Assembly (NCBI GenBank): GCA_033030425.1
Contig: JAUFSD010000001.1
Coordinates: 3,348,001 to 3,412,000, forward strand
Length of the DNA: 64,000 nt
Source: Verpa conica
Lineage: Eukaryota; Ascomycota; Pezizomycetes; Pezizales; Morchellaceae
Reading direction: 5' to 3'
In this document: positions 36,761-48,800 of the stretch, piece by piece
Numbering within the stretch: position 1 is the stretch's first letter
How the letters are laid out: every line of letters starts with the position of its first letter
Position numbers and translations under genes: made by a program
Notes under the pieces: generated by a model
Database searches by the model: none
What the model was told of the DNA's origin: nothing
The model's input: the letters and a program-made list of their open reading frames with translations, nothing else

Positions 36761-37364
36761 AAACTCGGTCAAGTACTGAGAGTGATATTATTGAGTACAA
36801 AAAGAGAGTGAGCTGTATATATACTCTAATACACACCCGGGGTGATATTATCAGCTCTACAGTCTCCATTTCAGAGCATTTTCTAACTGATACCCTTCAC
36901 TCAATGCCGTATAGTAGCTAATCATAGTATATACCAATCTTACAAACTTTCCTGTTTCACACTCCTTAAACTCTATACAAGTGATTAGTAATTCTTAGTC
37001 CTTTTTATGACTATTGACTTATAGCTATAGCTGTATATAGACTAGGTAGATGCCCTCGAAAGTGCTAGCATACCGATCTGTAAAAGCAAGGCCCAAAGTC
37101 TCCTGGCCCGTATACATGAGTATTATTTACAGGTGGCTCAATCCATTAATCCTTAAGAATTTAGCTTTGTTTTATATTTTCAAAAACAACTTGAATTCTT
37201 TAGAATTCTTAATTCAATACTTACCATATATACAATCGCTAACCCTCAATCCCTAGCGAATACAGCAGTTTCCCCCTATTCCCTGCCTGGGTTCTAGCAA
37301 TGGGCCCAGAGATTACTAAACAAAGACAATAGTTGCTTAATAAATGTAATCTTATCCCCGCTCA
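36761..37364. other. convergent intergenic region
   Basis: 604 bp between the 3' ends of FAN1 and the CNNM gene. AT-rich; presumed terminators. Nothing else was seen. Confidence 0.6.
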
Positions 37365-40099
37365 CTAAGGCATACACGCTATTTTTTTCTTTGTATACTT
37401 CTTATTATTGTGTGTAACTATACCATGCACAGCAGAAGTCGTAAAACCTACTTCCTCATCACACATAGGCCCTAAAAGACCGATCGATTGTTTTATTGAG
37501 AGCTGTTCCATATTGACTTTACCATATTCATTGTTTCTCGGGAAAGTCTTCGACTTAAAAAACTTCCCGCCGAAGTTTTCGGTATCTTGCCCCAGGTAGG
37601 GTGCCCCATCATCTTCAGGGAACGAAACTCTTCTTCTACTAAAATGGCTTTTTGCGCGTGCTGATAATAGTGAAAGTGGTGGACTTTTCCCTCCAGAGGA
37701 AGACTTCTTTTGGGGACAAAATTCGCTAGAGGAACTGAGATGCTCCTCATAAAGGTCTAGGCTGATACCAGGAGTTGAATTTATTTTTTTACAGCTCTTA
37801 GTCAGTGACTCCCGAGAATCTGAAGCTAGTGTCTGCTCAGATGAAGTGATTATTCTACTATTGCCTTGGTTGTTAGTACTTTTTATTCTGCGGCGCCCAA
37901 GAGAAATATCTTTTTCGTCAAGAATTGATGACTGTATAAGTGCCTCTATAACATCTTCAAGGGTGACTATTCCTATTGGGTGCCCCACAGATGATAGGTA
38001 ACTATCATCATCTGTCCAATATTTTGGTACATGGAGCGGCGGGGGCTTTTTAATTGCTGGGGGTCTCGAACGGCAAGGACAAAGCTTCCGCTGGATCTTC
38101 TGGTATTCCTCTTTTGCTGCCTGGAAGAATGATTTTGAAGGCATAGGGTCCATCGGGGAGTCAGAAACTCCAATTTCCTCTAAGCCTCTTTCTATAATCG
38201 CCATGCTATCGGGGCTGGTTAGTAGACGGTTTGAATATATACGAGAGTACTCAACTTACTGAGAAGCACCTTCCTATTAAAAGCAATAAATATTAGTTGA
38301 TAATCTCCATCTCTTGATATTTATGAAGAAAGGATGTACCTGAAAAAGATGAAGGAGTTCCCAAAGCGGATAGTTCTCACTGATAATAGGTATCTTATGC
38401 AGTGGAAGCCCTTTCAAGGTCGTTATTTCATCGAGAACCACAAATAACAAGTCCTATGTCATACATGACTCCAGTAAACAATAGATAAAATAAATGATAA
38501 GTGATTCAAAACCTACAAAAACGTGCAAGAACCCCATGATTTTAATATTAAAATCCGAATACGCTAAACTACCGCCCTGATTATTGTCGAGAGACTTATA
38601 GATAGGTATACGACTGTAACCCCAGTCCGAAATTTCTGTCCACCTGTGAAATGACATCCTTGAATCTATAGATTTCATTTTCACTTCAGAGAGTGGCTTC
38701 ATGATGTCTCGAGCAGTCTTTTTTTCCATGTCAAGTGTGCCGTGGAGGACTCTAAAAAACTATGTTATTTAAACCCATAACTCGAAAAAATTGTTTGTAC
38801 CTCACAGTATCGACCGAAAGTTCCCCACCAGTCTCCTTTCGTGCGGCATGTAAATCAACCAGAGAGCCAATCTCCTTATTGTTGTAGATTGTTCTTGGTC
38901 GTCCGGGTCCCATTGACATCGTAGATTCGTATATATATGATAGGAGGCAAGCTGGAACACATAAAATACACGAAACTGTGTAGATAGCCCTATACAAATT
39001 AGCTCTTTTAATTATATGCCACGGGGGTTGATAGATCCAACTTACCACATCATGTTTCCGAGAATTAGGAGTGGGAACCGAGGAAATACCATTAATGGTA
39101 ATATTTCCCCAAAAATTACTACCAGAGCACTAGATAATAGGAACCCCCAAAGATGGTTGTTTAGAAGACACGCAGCCATGAGTGGGAGAGAATGATTAAT
39201 CATCACAGTGGCAAGAGTCATTGCACCTATCCAGAAAATTACCAAAAACGCTCCATTTGGAAGGGAAAATAATGAACTAGAGCATACACAAAAACAACGT
39301 AGTGAATTCTGAGTGTTGGCGAGCCTCATAGATCCTTTCAGCAAGTTCCCTAACTATTATCAGTGATAACAAAACCGTATATAGAAATCTATAGAGGTAC
39401 TTCTCTCGCATCGTTCCCGTATCCATCATTACGCGTAGGTCTGTACTGTTCGCATTAAGACTAGTTAGCATCTTATTCTTATCTTACTTTTGTTTTTCTC
39501 TTTTCTTTAATTGAGCTGAGAAATTATGGTTGTTCTTACGGATCTACACCTGTGTAAATTATAATAGATATCAACTGTCAGCATCCAAAAATTATCAAGC
39601 ATAGAAATAAATAATTACTCATAAATGCCGATTTAAGACCGCTAAGCCCACCGGAAACAATGATTAAAAACACAATTATGATCGATAACACAGGTAGCGG
39701 TAATATACCAAGTCCTGGTAAGCATGCAGGATGTGCGAGACGCTTATTACAGCGCAAAACACCACTACAGATTAGCTCGCCATTACAGGCCAAGGTCCCA
39801 TTAAGATTGACCCAATCTTGACTACAGATCAATGTGTCATTGCAAGAGGTAAACCCTTGACAGAAAGCTCCTCCATCACATAATAGAGAGGATTCTCCTT
39901 GTTCCAGCTGAACTGTGAGGTTTCCGTAACAAACCAGAGGTCCATTAAGATCAAGGGCCTTTTGCGAGGGCAGTTCGTAATCAAGTTCGAGAGAGGCAGG
40001 TAAGGGAGAAGCCCCTGAAAATGTACTTGCCCAGTAGAACAAGATCAAGATTAAAAAGATACACCGAGGTCTAGACATACAATAAATAATTACGGACAT
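37365..40099 (-). CDS. CNNM/Mam3-type membrane protein (DUF21 + CBS pair)
   Basis: Predicted vacuolar or plasma-membrane protein linked to divalent metal balance, by family. Nine exons (39619-40099, 39401-39440, 39288-39349, 39046-39226, 38801-38989, 38517-38751, 38340-38453, 38260-38273, 37365-38205) give 718 aa. It has a signal peptide and a Cys-rich N-terminal ectodomain with about a dozen cysteines. The DUF21 membrane domain includes VSGGLSGLKSAFM, AERIYEARQHSEFTT and SALVVIFGEILP. The CBS pair follows (TARDIMKPLSEV..., FLHVF|DLLFVVLDE, then GIVTLEDVIEALIQ). A Ser-rich tail completes it. Exon 8 is only 14 nt but restores QEGASHMAII, as expected in the second CBS motif. The usual MSLD element after the first span is missing from the best splice model. 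Start at 40099 has a CCACCATG context; MSRPRC at 40078 is an alternative. Confidence 0.82.
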
Positions 40100-41393
40100 G
40101 GTGGTAAGAGAGGAGAAATTTTTACCAGGAGGAGCAGATGGGTACGTGGGAATGGAATTGTGTGAGAGTAGCGAGAGGGGTGTGGATAAGTGGTAAAAAG
40201 ACTTATGGGGATTCGATCAAAGTAGCTATGTACGTAGATACATGATGCAACATATACAACTTCAACATGCGGTACGGGAAATACTTAAATAATACAGGAA
40301 ATAAGTATACTTAGGTTTCCTTATTACTAAATTTCTAGCTTCTAGCTAGTCTAGCTAGCCAGTTTAAAGACAATAAATAGATCATGTACCGTGTGGACGT
40401 GCTTGCTTCGATATTTCCCAGCCCCTCGCTATACCTTCTTGAGGAAAGTTCAAAGTATCCCGGCTTTTAAATATGGCTTCCTATATGCGATGCAATGAGA
40501 TTAGCTTTTCGAACGTACAACTTCATGTAAGTGCCCGTGAAGATATCGGTAAATATATATATATATATCCTGATACCAGAAGCCAGAAGATAAGGCACTC
40601 AAGTAAGGCCCAAAAAGAAAATTGTCATTCTTAATACTACAGTTATGTGTACTTTTAGGGACATAACCTTACTACATGTACTATTTTCTTATTGAAGGTC
40701 ATGGGATAACAGTACCCCTGCCAATGGGTGCCACTGTTACCCGGCAGGTACTAGGCATCTCATCATGCAGGTAATTGCAGGGTACTGATCCGAGGTCGGT
40801 GTATTCTCCTGACATGGAGGTGCCGGCCGCCGTGCGCGTGGCCGAGTTATCAGCAGCCCTGCTGCTTTGATTGGCCCAGTAACCAACACCTGCCGCAGAT
40901 TCCATCTGAGCAGTCTCGTGAGTTGGGCTTTGAATATCTACTTTTTTACACATTCCAGTACCACTTCCTCCCTCATCGCCCCTGAACCTTCAATCAACAG
41001 TCACTAGATTCAACTAGCGTTTAGGCCTCCTAAAGTCTCATCTCATCATTCATCACTGCTTGAGTAGCGCCAGATCCCCCGAGTACAAGTACGGACTCCA
41101 TAAGGCATACCAGATTCCGTTGTGTCTCTCCAGTCCCTGTTGCGCATCCCAACACATCTCAGGAACACAGACAAAATTGATTTCCACCGATATACGTACG
41201 CAACCCACGGTTCCCCCCTCCTAGGTGTGGATTTCTAGATGCGGTGAAGTTTCCAGTCCAAAACCAGCCATAATTTCCTACTTGTGGCTTCCAAGGAGCG
41301 CCGTGCCTGAATAAACCTCTCTAGTAGCCACTACCAGCTCAAACTTCTTTCGCTGTGATATAAACACCTCTTGCGACCATCGTACCTATTAAG
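40100..41393. promoter_or_regulatory. divergent intergenic region, CNNM gene / MFS gene
   Basis: 1.3 kb between divergent start codons. It contains a short AT dinucleotide run (about 40556-40568) and otherwise no structure I can name. An 84-codon minus-strand frame at 40699-40953 matches nothing known and is not called a gene. Confidence 0.5.
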
Positions 41394-43852
41394 ATGATAT
41401 CTGAGAAACGGCTCCGCGCCGCTCGCCTCGTAAGCTTGCTTGCTTCGATGTGTATAGCTCTGGCCGCAGGGACAAATGTAGCACCTGGCTTCCGTTTATC
41501 TTGATACTAGGCTAACCGCTCCTATCCAGTATGTGTACTCGGCGTATGCCCCTCAACTCGCTGAACGCTTGCACCTTAGTGCGACAGAGAGTAATCTGAT
41601 TGTAAGTGGTTATGATATCTTTCTCAAGGAGAGGTTCTGACAAACTATAGGGCATTTGGGGTAATTTGGGGATGTATCTTGCAGGTATGTACTGGTGGAT
41701 ATATTCTGCGCAAAAGAGCGGTCTCTAAGTGAAATTTAGGGATACCAAGTGGGATACTTGTCGACTCGAAGGGCCCTCGGTTACCGGTCTTGATGGGTGC
41801 TGTTTTGCTGTTTTCCGGATATTATCCCATATACATCGGTACCTTCCACCCTATTTATGACTAATATTATTGGAATCTGACTATTTTTATAGCTATGGAT
41901 TCTGGACAAGGGTCAGCAAGTGTACTTTCTTTGTGCTTCTTTTCATTCTTAACAGGAGTCGGGAGTTGTACTTCTTTCGGGGGGGCAATCAAAGCTGGTT
42001 AGATCTTAACCCTAACCCTTACGACACGGATATAAACTAACATGTTAAACTATTTCAAGCTGCTCTAAATTTCCCAAATCACCGCGGAACTGCAACTGCA
42101 CTACCTTTGGCAGCATTTGGACTCAGTGCCTTCTTCTTTTCTTGTCTTTCATCATGGCTCTTCCCCGGGAATACCAGCGACTTCCTTTTGGTTCTTGCCA
42201 TAGCTACCAGCAGTATCGTTTTGCTTTCGTATTTTTTCCTACGGGTGATACCCGTACCAGGAGCCTACTCCAATATACCACCCGCTGAACCAGACTACAC
42301 TGGAAGTAGCAGGTTGTACCGAACAAAGTCCGGCGAAAGCCGAAGTGTATTAAAAGACACTTATCAGGAACCAGGTACGAACACCAGTAGGGGAATTGTT
42401 AGGATAACAAACCCCGACCGCACACCAGATGAATCATCATCTTTCCTTACAAACTCATCCTCTAGTAGTGAGGAAGAGAATCGAATAGATACAGAAAGTA
42501 TGGGCGGTCGAGTTGTTAATAATGACGCTCATGATGGGCATCACATAGATATTCGGGGATGGGCGCTGACACGATCGACGGACTTTTGGCTACTATTTAC
42601 TCTACTGGGTTTATTAACTGGGACGGGGTTAATGACCATCAAGTAAGCCAGCCCTAATTTTCCATACCTTTCAAACTCAACATGCTTACCACAGCCTTAG
42701 CAACATCGGACACTCTGTATGAGACCATGATTCTTAATTTCCTCTATTGTAATTCTAAGCAGGGGTTTTATAGGTTCAAGCACTTTGGCAAAAATATGCA
42801 CCTGACACACACCCCGACTACGTTCAAAAGCGGCAGGGATTTCATGTTTCTCTGCTTTCCCTCGGTAGTTTTGCCGGCCGGGTGTTGAGCGGTACCTATT
42901 CCACAATTATGTGTTCAAGCTTATTCTTAGTCCTCACTAACAATCGTTATTCATAGGAACTTCTTCGGATATCCTTTACAAGAAGTATGCCCTACAGCGC
43001 CTCTGGTTGGTGGTTTTTTCAGCAGTTATATTTTGTTTTTCACAAATTTTTGCGCTGAATGTTGAGGACCCCCATCAATTGTGGCTGGTTTCTTCTCTAA
43101 GCGGTTTGGGATATGGTGTGCTGTTTGGTGTATACCCGACGATAGTACGTTTACCCCTGGCGCTCTCCAAGATTTTGCCCATTCCATGCAACCACTCCCT
43201 TGAGGCTATGCGGGGTACGGTACGGCTTGCTGAACCGGAACCCCACATTCGTGAAATTTCCCGCAAGTAGGACCTTGCACTAATACCATCTCAATAATTA
43301 GATTTCTGAAGCCTTTGGACTTCACGGACTGTCACAGAACTGGGGAACCATGACCGTTTCTGCGGTGGTTTCAGGCCAGATATTTAATCTTTTCTATGGT
43401 AAGCCTTTCCATAAAACATTCGTCACTCCATAGGAGGTTTTTTTTTCGCGCAAACGGTGTTTTCGCGTCAGATATGCAAGCACTGTACGCACGGGCCCTT
43501 GCCGCATATCGAGCGCATATCAGCTTATCGTGCGTGGCGACGAGAAAAAACCTCTTTTGAAGCCCCACGCCACGTTGCCTCAGGAATCTTGCGGCTGAAA
43601 AAGAAAGGAAGGAAGAAAAGAAAGGAAGGAAGAGGAGTCTGCTGACAATACGAACCAGGCCGGGTGTATGATAACCATAGCAACGTCACCCCTGAGGGGC
43701 CTCGTGAGTGCACACTCGGGCTCGAATGCTATCGGAACAGCTACTGGATCACGCTCGGCGCCGTCCTGGCCGGGCTCGTCCTCGCATTGATAACCATTCA
43801 GCGTAACAAAAGATTAGCAGCTGCTAGTAATATTCGCCACGCCGCTCCTTGA
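41394..43852 (+). CDS. MFS transporter, nodulin-like/Mch1-like
   Basis: Twelve-span major-facilitator protein; substrate unknown (the Mch1 group was named for similarity to monocarboxylate carriers). Eleven exons (41394-41477, 41530-41601, 41651-41684, 41740-41838, 41893-41997, 42060-42642, 42701-42716, 42774-42891, 42957-43144, 43302-43398, 43659-43852) give 529 aa. Motifs include YVYSAYAPQLAERL in the first loop, GIPSGILVDSKGPR (loop 2-3 signature) and NFPNHRGTATALPLAAFGLSA. A long charged and Ser-rich central loop is followed by MTINNIGHSVQALW and SFAGRVLSGTSSDILYKK. Exon 7 is a 16-nt microexon that supplies NNIGHS. The last intron (43399-43658, 260 bp) is unusually long and purine-rich. 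An N-glycosylation-type NHSNVT lies near the C-terminus. Confidence 0.87.
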
Positions 43853-45070
43853 AGGGTACTTCATGGTTTTTTCTAGAAAGCTTCTTAGAAAGGATATGGT
43901 GATTTTTTGGGGTTAAAGGTTATGAGAGTGGAGAGGATACTTGCTATAGATTGTAGACGACTCAAAGTTTTTCTTTCTTCTCCTATTTTCAATTAGGATT
44001 CATTATTTGATGCATCATTTGCTAGTTGGTCTCGGTAGAAGGGTCGTATGTACCTTTCTTATGTACGCTTGCATTGCAGCGGTATAGGCAGAGTAAACTA
44101 GAACGGTATATAGATTTTTACTTTTTCTTTTTCATTAATTTCAATATTCACGCGTTTGCCGACTCTCGCAGTACAAGTGCCCTAGCCTATGGCTTGAGGA
44201 TTTTACCCGGTATGAAGAGGAGCATCAGCTCCTTGAGCCCTTCCCCCGGATCTACTTGTCAAAGCACGTGCGTATGTAATATATGGGACCTTATCGATAG
44301 ATATTGATCGCCACTGCTCAGAACATTCAATTAACCGCCACGTATCAAGCCCCTCACCACTCGGTTCATTGCTACGTTCGAGAATACGCAGATATTAAAA
44401 GAGACGGGAAACAGAGCTAAAATACACTGAGGACTATTTAAATAGTGTTATTAAGTAGAGGATAGGTGGTGTAAAAAAAAGTCTGAAGTGGGAGAAATAC
44501 ACAAGGTGTAACTTTTTTAGAATAAACAGAAACAGAAAACAAACCCCCATTTACTGTAAAATTATCCGAAAAGAATAGAAAAGCATAAAATGAGAAAAGA
44601 GACTAGACATAAACAAGGAATCAAAAATCGGCTAAGAAAGGGGAGAGGAATGACATGAATTATTGAAGTAGGAATTAGATGGAAAGATAAGTGCTAGGAA
44701 ACATTAGATGGGGAAAAAAAAAAGGAAAAAAAAACAGCAACAAAACCCTAATACTCCTACAAGAGTTCTTCTCTTCCCTTTTTTTGTATTCCGATCCCTG
44801 TGACCATACCAGAAAGCCCCTAGATAAGAAAAACTTTTTATGTTCTTTTGCTTTTGTTCGGAAAATAATTAAGGAAATGAGGAAAAAAAGAGAACCCCCA
44901 GCCATAGATAAACAAAAAAAAAAAAAAAAACCAAGAACCCGAGTACTCACTACACGGGGGCCAAAAAATTAACACCGACGACAATGCCATGCCATGCCAT
45001 GAATTAGTTGAGACTTTTACTCCCTATCCTCCTCTTTAGTCCGACTTTTCCTTTCTTTGAATAATGCATT
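43853..45070. other. convergent intergenic region with A-rich tracts
   Basis: 1.2 kb between the 3' ends of the MFS and GATA genes. It has several A and G/A tracts, for example an 18-A run near 44914-44931. Open frames here are low complexity. No gene was supported. Confidence 0.55.
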
Positions 45071-46614
45071 CTACTCAGTCAGGTCAGAAACTCTGACCTT
45101 CTTCCGCTGATAATCTCCACGATATTCGTTGAGCTCCCTCTCGGCATCGTCGAGTTTCCTCTTGAGTTCTTCCTCACGTTTGGTGCTATCTGTAAGAAAA
45201 ACCCGAAGTTGTGCCTCAACCTCCCGCCTTGTAATCTCCTTTTGGCGGGCATTTGCTTCACTTTGCTCTAGCTCGCTCACTCGACTTCGGAAAAGATCAT
45301 TAACTAACTCCAACTCCGCAACACGGGTTTTGAGCTTGCTATTAGTGCTCATCAGGCTATCAAGTGTTGGGGTAGGCTGCTCCAAGTGCCTATCGTGTAG
45401 AGATGATGTGGACCCAGGTGAAGGATGGCTAAAGGAGTTGAGCCCAGGGAGAGGGGAGGGACTCCCAACAACAGAGTTGTCGGCATGATTGACAAGTGAT
45501 TCAAATATTGAGGGAGGTGCGATGTGTGATGTAGGAGGCAATGGAGTACCAGCACGAGATTGAGGCGACACAGATCTGTTTGATGTAGCGCCTGATGATG
45601 GTTTACGGTGACCGGGAGGAGGTGTACCATTCTCCGATCTTGCTACTGGGTGACCGTTTGTTGACCCATTTGGTGAATCGAAAAGGCTCTATAGGGAAAG
45701 ATTAGATAATGCTAAGCAGGTTCTAGGGCATTTGATATTACTAACCTTCTTCTTTGCAGGTTGTCCCGAGTTTTTAACGCGGTTTCGGCTTTTGATAACA
45801 TCGGTCTTTAAGCTGATAGGTCGTGGCCGGCCATGAAGTTTCAAGAACAGTCCACAGGCGTTGCAGAGAACAGAGCCACTTTCATCTCTTCGCCATAAAG
45901 GAGTTGTGGATGTTGTACAATTTTGACAAATCGGCTGTTGCAACCGCGTTAGCATGCTGCGCGATAAGAGGAAAAAACCCTCACAAAAAAGTCGCGTGTT
46001 GGCAATAAAGATAAAAATAAAAATAAAAATAAAAAGCCGAGTGAGAAAAAAGAAGGGGGGAAATTACTGGAGTAGTTCCTTGTCCAGCAGCAGCACTTGC
46101 TCCCGGTGATGAAGTAGCGAAAGTCATAGCGAAGCCCCCGTTCAACCTAATCGTTATCAAAAAAAGATGTCAGTGAAAAGGGGTCTTTGTTTTCCTTTCT
46201 TAGTTGGGTGGCCGATCGCGTGTAGATAAGGGAAGGTGTTGCGTTGATAAGGGGATAAGGGGCACGAAAAAAAAAGCGAGAAACTCTAAATGGGGAACTG
46301 GTAACATACCGCAACGGGGGAGACGGGAGTGCAACGGAAGCCAGCGTGTTGAGGGATGGCAACGGAGAGACAGACGATGTCCGCGAGATAGAAGGCAGTC
46401 TCGGGCTGTCGTTGTTTGATGTGGGGTGGAGAAGGTGATGTGGAGATGGTAGCAACTGCTCCGGGGCAGGAGAGTAGAAGAGGGCCGTGGGCGCCAGTTT
46501 ATGGTTTAAAGCACCAAAGCTCTGCTTGGTGAAGGCAGAGTAGGAGGTGGTAACTTGGGTGAAGGGCGAAAGGCTTAGAGGCGGAAGAGGAAGAATGGCT
46601 GTGATAGTGGTAAC
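45071..46614 (-). CDS. areB: GATA-type transcription factor, AreB/ASD-4-like (5' end unresolved)
   Basis: Nuclear regulator of the group that represses nitrogen-catabolic genes (AreB/Dal80/Gzf3). Well-supported exons are 45071-45688, 45746-45934 and 46068-46146; an upstream exon 46320 to about 46614 joins in phase and reads Pro/Ser-rich sequence. The zinc finger is CQNC-X17-CNAC, with [14 protein letters not shown] and [20 protein letters not shown] as in AreB proteins. The C-terminus holds a leucine-zipper-like coiled coil ([19 protein letters not shown] and onward), also an AreB trait. No ATG lies in the upstream exon before a stop at about 46615, so either a further 5' exon exists or translation starts at 46127 (MTFATSSPG). 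Confidence 0.85.
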
Positions 46615-46702
46615 CTAGTGATAGAGAAAGAGACAGAATGGGGGTGAGGAAGGAAAGACTTTTGTGGGAGAAAGTGAAAGCGAGGGCGAGGATGAGGACG
46701 AG

Positions 46703-46737
<35 letters not shown>

Positions 46738-48800
46738 GAGAAGAGGGTAGATATTTGACAACGAATTGGAAAAGGAGAGCGAGCAGTAGAGGGAGTATAT
46801 AGTAGAATAAATGGAAACAAAAGCGAGAGAAAATATATTAAAAAAACCAAATAAAAACCAAGTCCTCAGACAGCAGAAAGATGGGATTTATTTTTTATGG
46901 AGCGCGGTTACAGATCCAGGACATGCAAGGAATGAGTGATGGAAGGAGGAAGGAAACAACGAACGACGGGGGGGGATAAGAATCAAAGTAACGATGGGAG
47001 GAACGGCAGAAAGGGGGTGGGCGGTCGCCGTAGATAAGGACGAATCGGTGGTACAGCAACGTTGTCGATAAGTCTCTAATCGCTGCAAAGAATGTGGGTG
47101 GCAGATTCGAGGGGTCCGTTCAACAATTTCCATGGAGTCGAGCAGAAGGCGCCCCATCTTCCATACATACATGCATACACATACATGTACATAGAACACA
47201 CAAAAAAAATCAATCTACCCATTCACTCAATACCCCCACACACCCCTCTGTATCGAGTTCCCTTGAGTCGCTTTTCCCCTGGTCACGACAACTTTGTTTA
47301 GAAGATTCTACTTTCCACAGCTTCTATTAGAGTATGTAGGGGTGTAGGGTAAACCTCATAGCTAAACCCTCCCCCCCCCCCAGCACAGTACTAGGAAACC
47401 CCAGTCCGCAGCTACTCTACGACGGGAGAAGCGCGATAAAATTAGTATCAGATATTACCAGATAGAGATAAGTGGGTAGCTTACTTGCCCACTTACAAGT
47501 GCAGGTGTCCCCAGATAGCAGCCAGCGGCATGACGGGCATGGGTGATAACAATTTGCTGACATGCATCTGGCAGATGGTTGGGATTGGGATTTGCCCTGA
47601 TTTACGGATCTGGGCGCTGGCTCTGCCCCTTTTTCGTTTCGTGCTTCTTCAGCTTCTTCCGCCCCACTAAACACGATTAAAAACGGATCGCTTGTGATAA
47701 GTGAGATTCGCCCGATAGCGCACCCGCACGAATTGAGATTGTGCGCAGTCGCCCAGCCCACCAGCCAATTTCGGACCACATAGCTCCCACCAGGCGAATC
47801 AGAGGTGTTTCGATTACCCTTCTAGAAGCATGCAGTTAACCTTCTAGCGTAGCAATCAACCGGTGGGCTGAGCCGGCCGTTACCTTCGTTCCGTACGATT
47901 GGGAAACTCGCGATAAGATTGCCTTGTCCGCAGCAGATGGAAAAGGAAACAACGCGAAAATAAATAGATAATCGGGAGGGGAGTCCTTGCTGTGGATTAC
48001 ATCATTGTGGATTGCGACTTTAAACTTAGATTGGTGAGAATCTCCCGAGACAGGCACCTACACCTACATACTCGTATAGAGAGTATCATACTCTACAGTT
48101 CATGTATGTACATGTAGTTGTTAACCGTCCTCATGTTTTACCTGAGTCCTCCCAACACACTCAGTGGAGGGGAAAACAAATCTGCAAGGGGAGGTATAAA
48201 ACATTAGACATACTACTACCCACGTCTAGAATCCGGGCCCAAAGCACTGCTTACAGCAGATGGGTACCGTTCTCGTCTATCTCGCGAGTTAAAGTACGTA
48301 CCGATTTTCTGGGAATCGGCCACGGTCAGTTCTATTTACAGGTAGCAAAGAGACAACCAGCGGCTAAAGCAAGCTGAAGTCATTTCTGCAGAGCGCGCGG
48401 GTATCGAGTTGCACAGCAAGAGCCGGTGGGGTGTATACTCTAGACAAGAAGCGTCCGTCATCTGCGTGAGGCTCTGCTTCTGTCCCAGGAACTACCGAAA
48501 TGCAATGATTTACGGGCCAGCACAATAAGACAAAAACAAAATACACAGAAGATGCAAACAGTAATGAAAACACTTTGGAAGTGAGCCTCGACTGTATCCG
48601 AAAATAAACGAAACTCTACAACTCTGTTCTTTGATCATTTGTCGACAGCTGTTACCATGCCGGGTGGCGGCTGCGGCTTCATACGTGTGCCCTGTAACCT
48701 GTTCTAACTTCATGACGGAGTCCACGTCCTCCCAGAAAGTGGACATGCCCGAACAGCTTCGCCGATAACTAATTCACCCTCCTATCCAAAAATTGTCAAC
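46615..48800. promoter_or_regulatory. long divergent region, GATA factor / LSB6
   Basis: 2.2 kb upstream of both genes. It includes a GA dinucleotide repeat (about 46706-46734) and CT/GA-rich sequence, which fits a long 5' leader of a GATA regulator and perhaps a missing first exon. Small open frames between 46888 and 48746 have no recognisable domain. Confidence 0.5.
46706..46734. repeat. GA microsatellite
   Basis: About fourteen GA units in a row within a purine-rich tract upstream of the GATA gene. Confidence 0.8.

Noticed and set aside
40699..40953. 84-codon minus-strand frame between CNNM and MFS genes
   Set aside because: No similarity I can recognise and no upstream or downstream exon; likely chance in a GC-richer patch.
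42007..42022. CTAACCCTAACCC resembling telomere repeat
   Set aside because: Only two units and located inside an intron of the MFS gene; chance is sufficient.
44675..44972. Frames of about 90 codons on both strands
   Set aside because: Built from A/T tracts, encoding Lys- or Phe-rich low-complexity sequence.
47417..47779. 120-codon minus-strand frame
   Set aside because: Odd composition with scattered Cys and no motif, inside the long region upstream of two genes.
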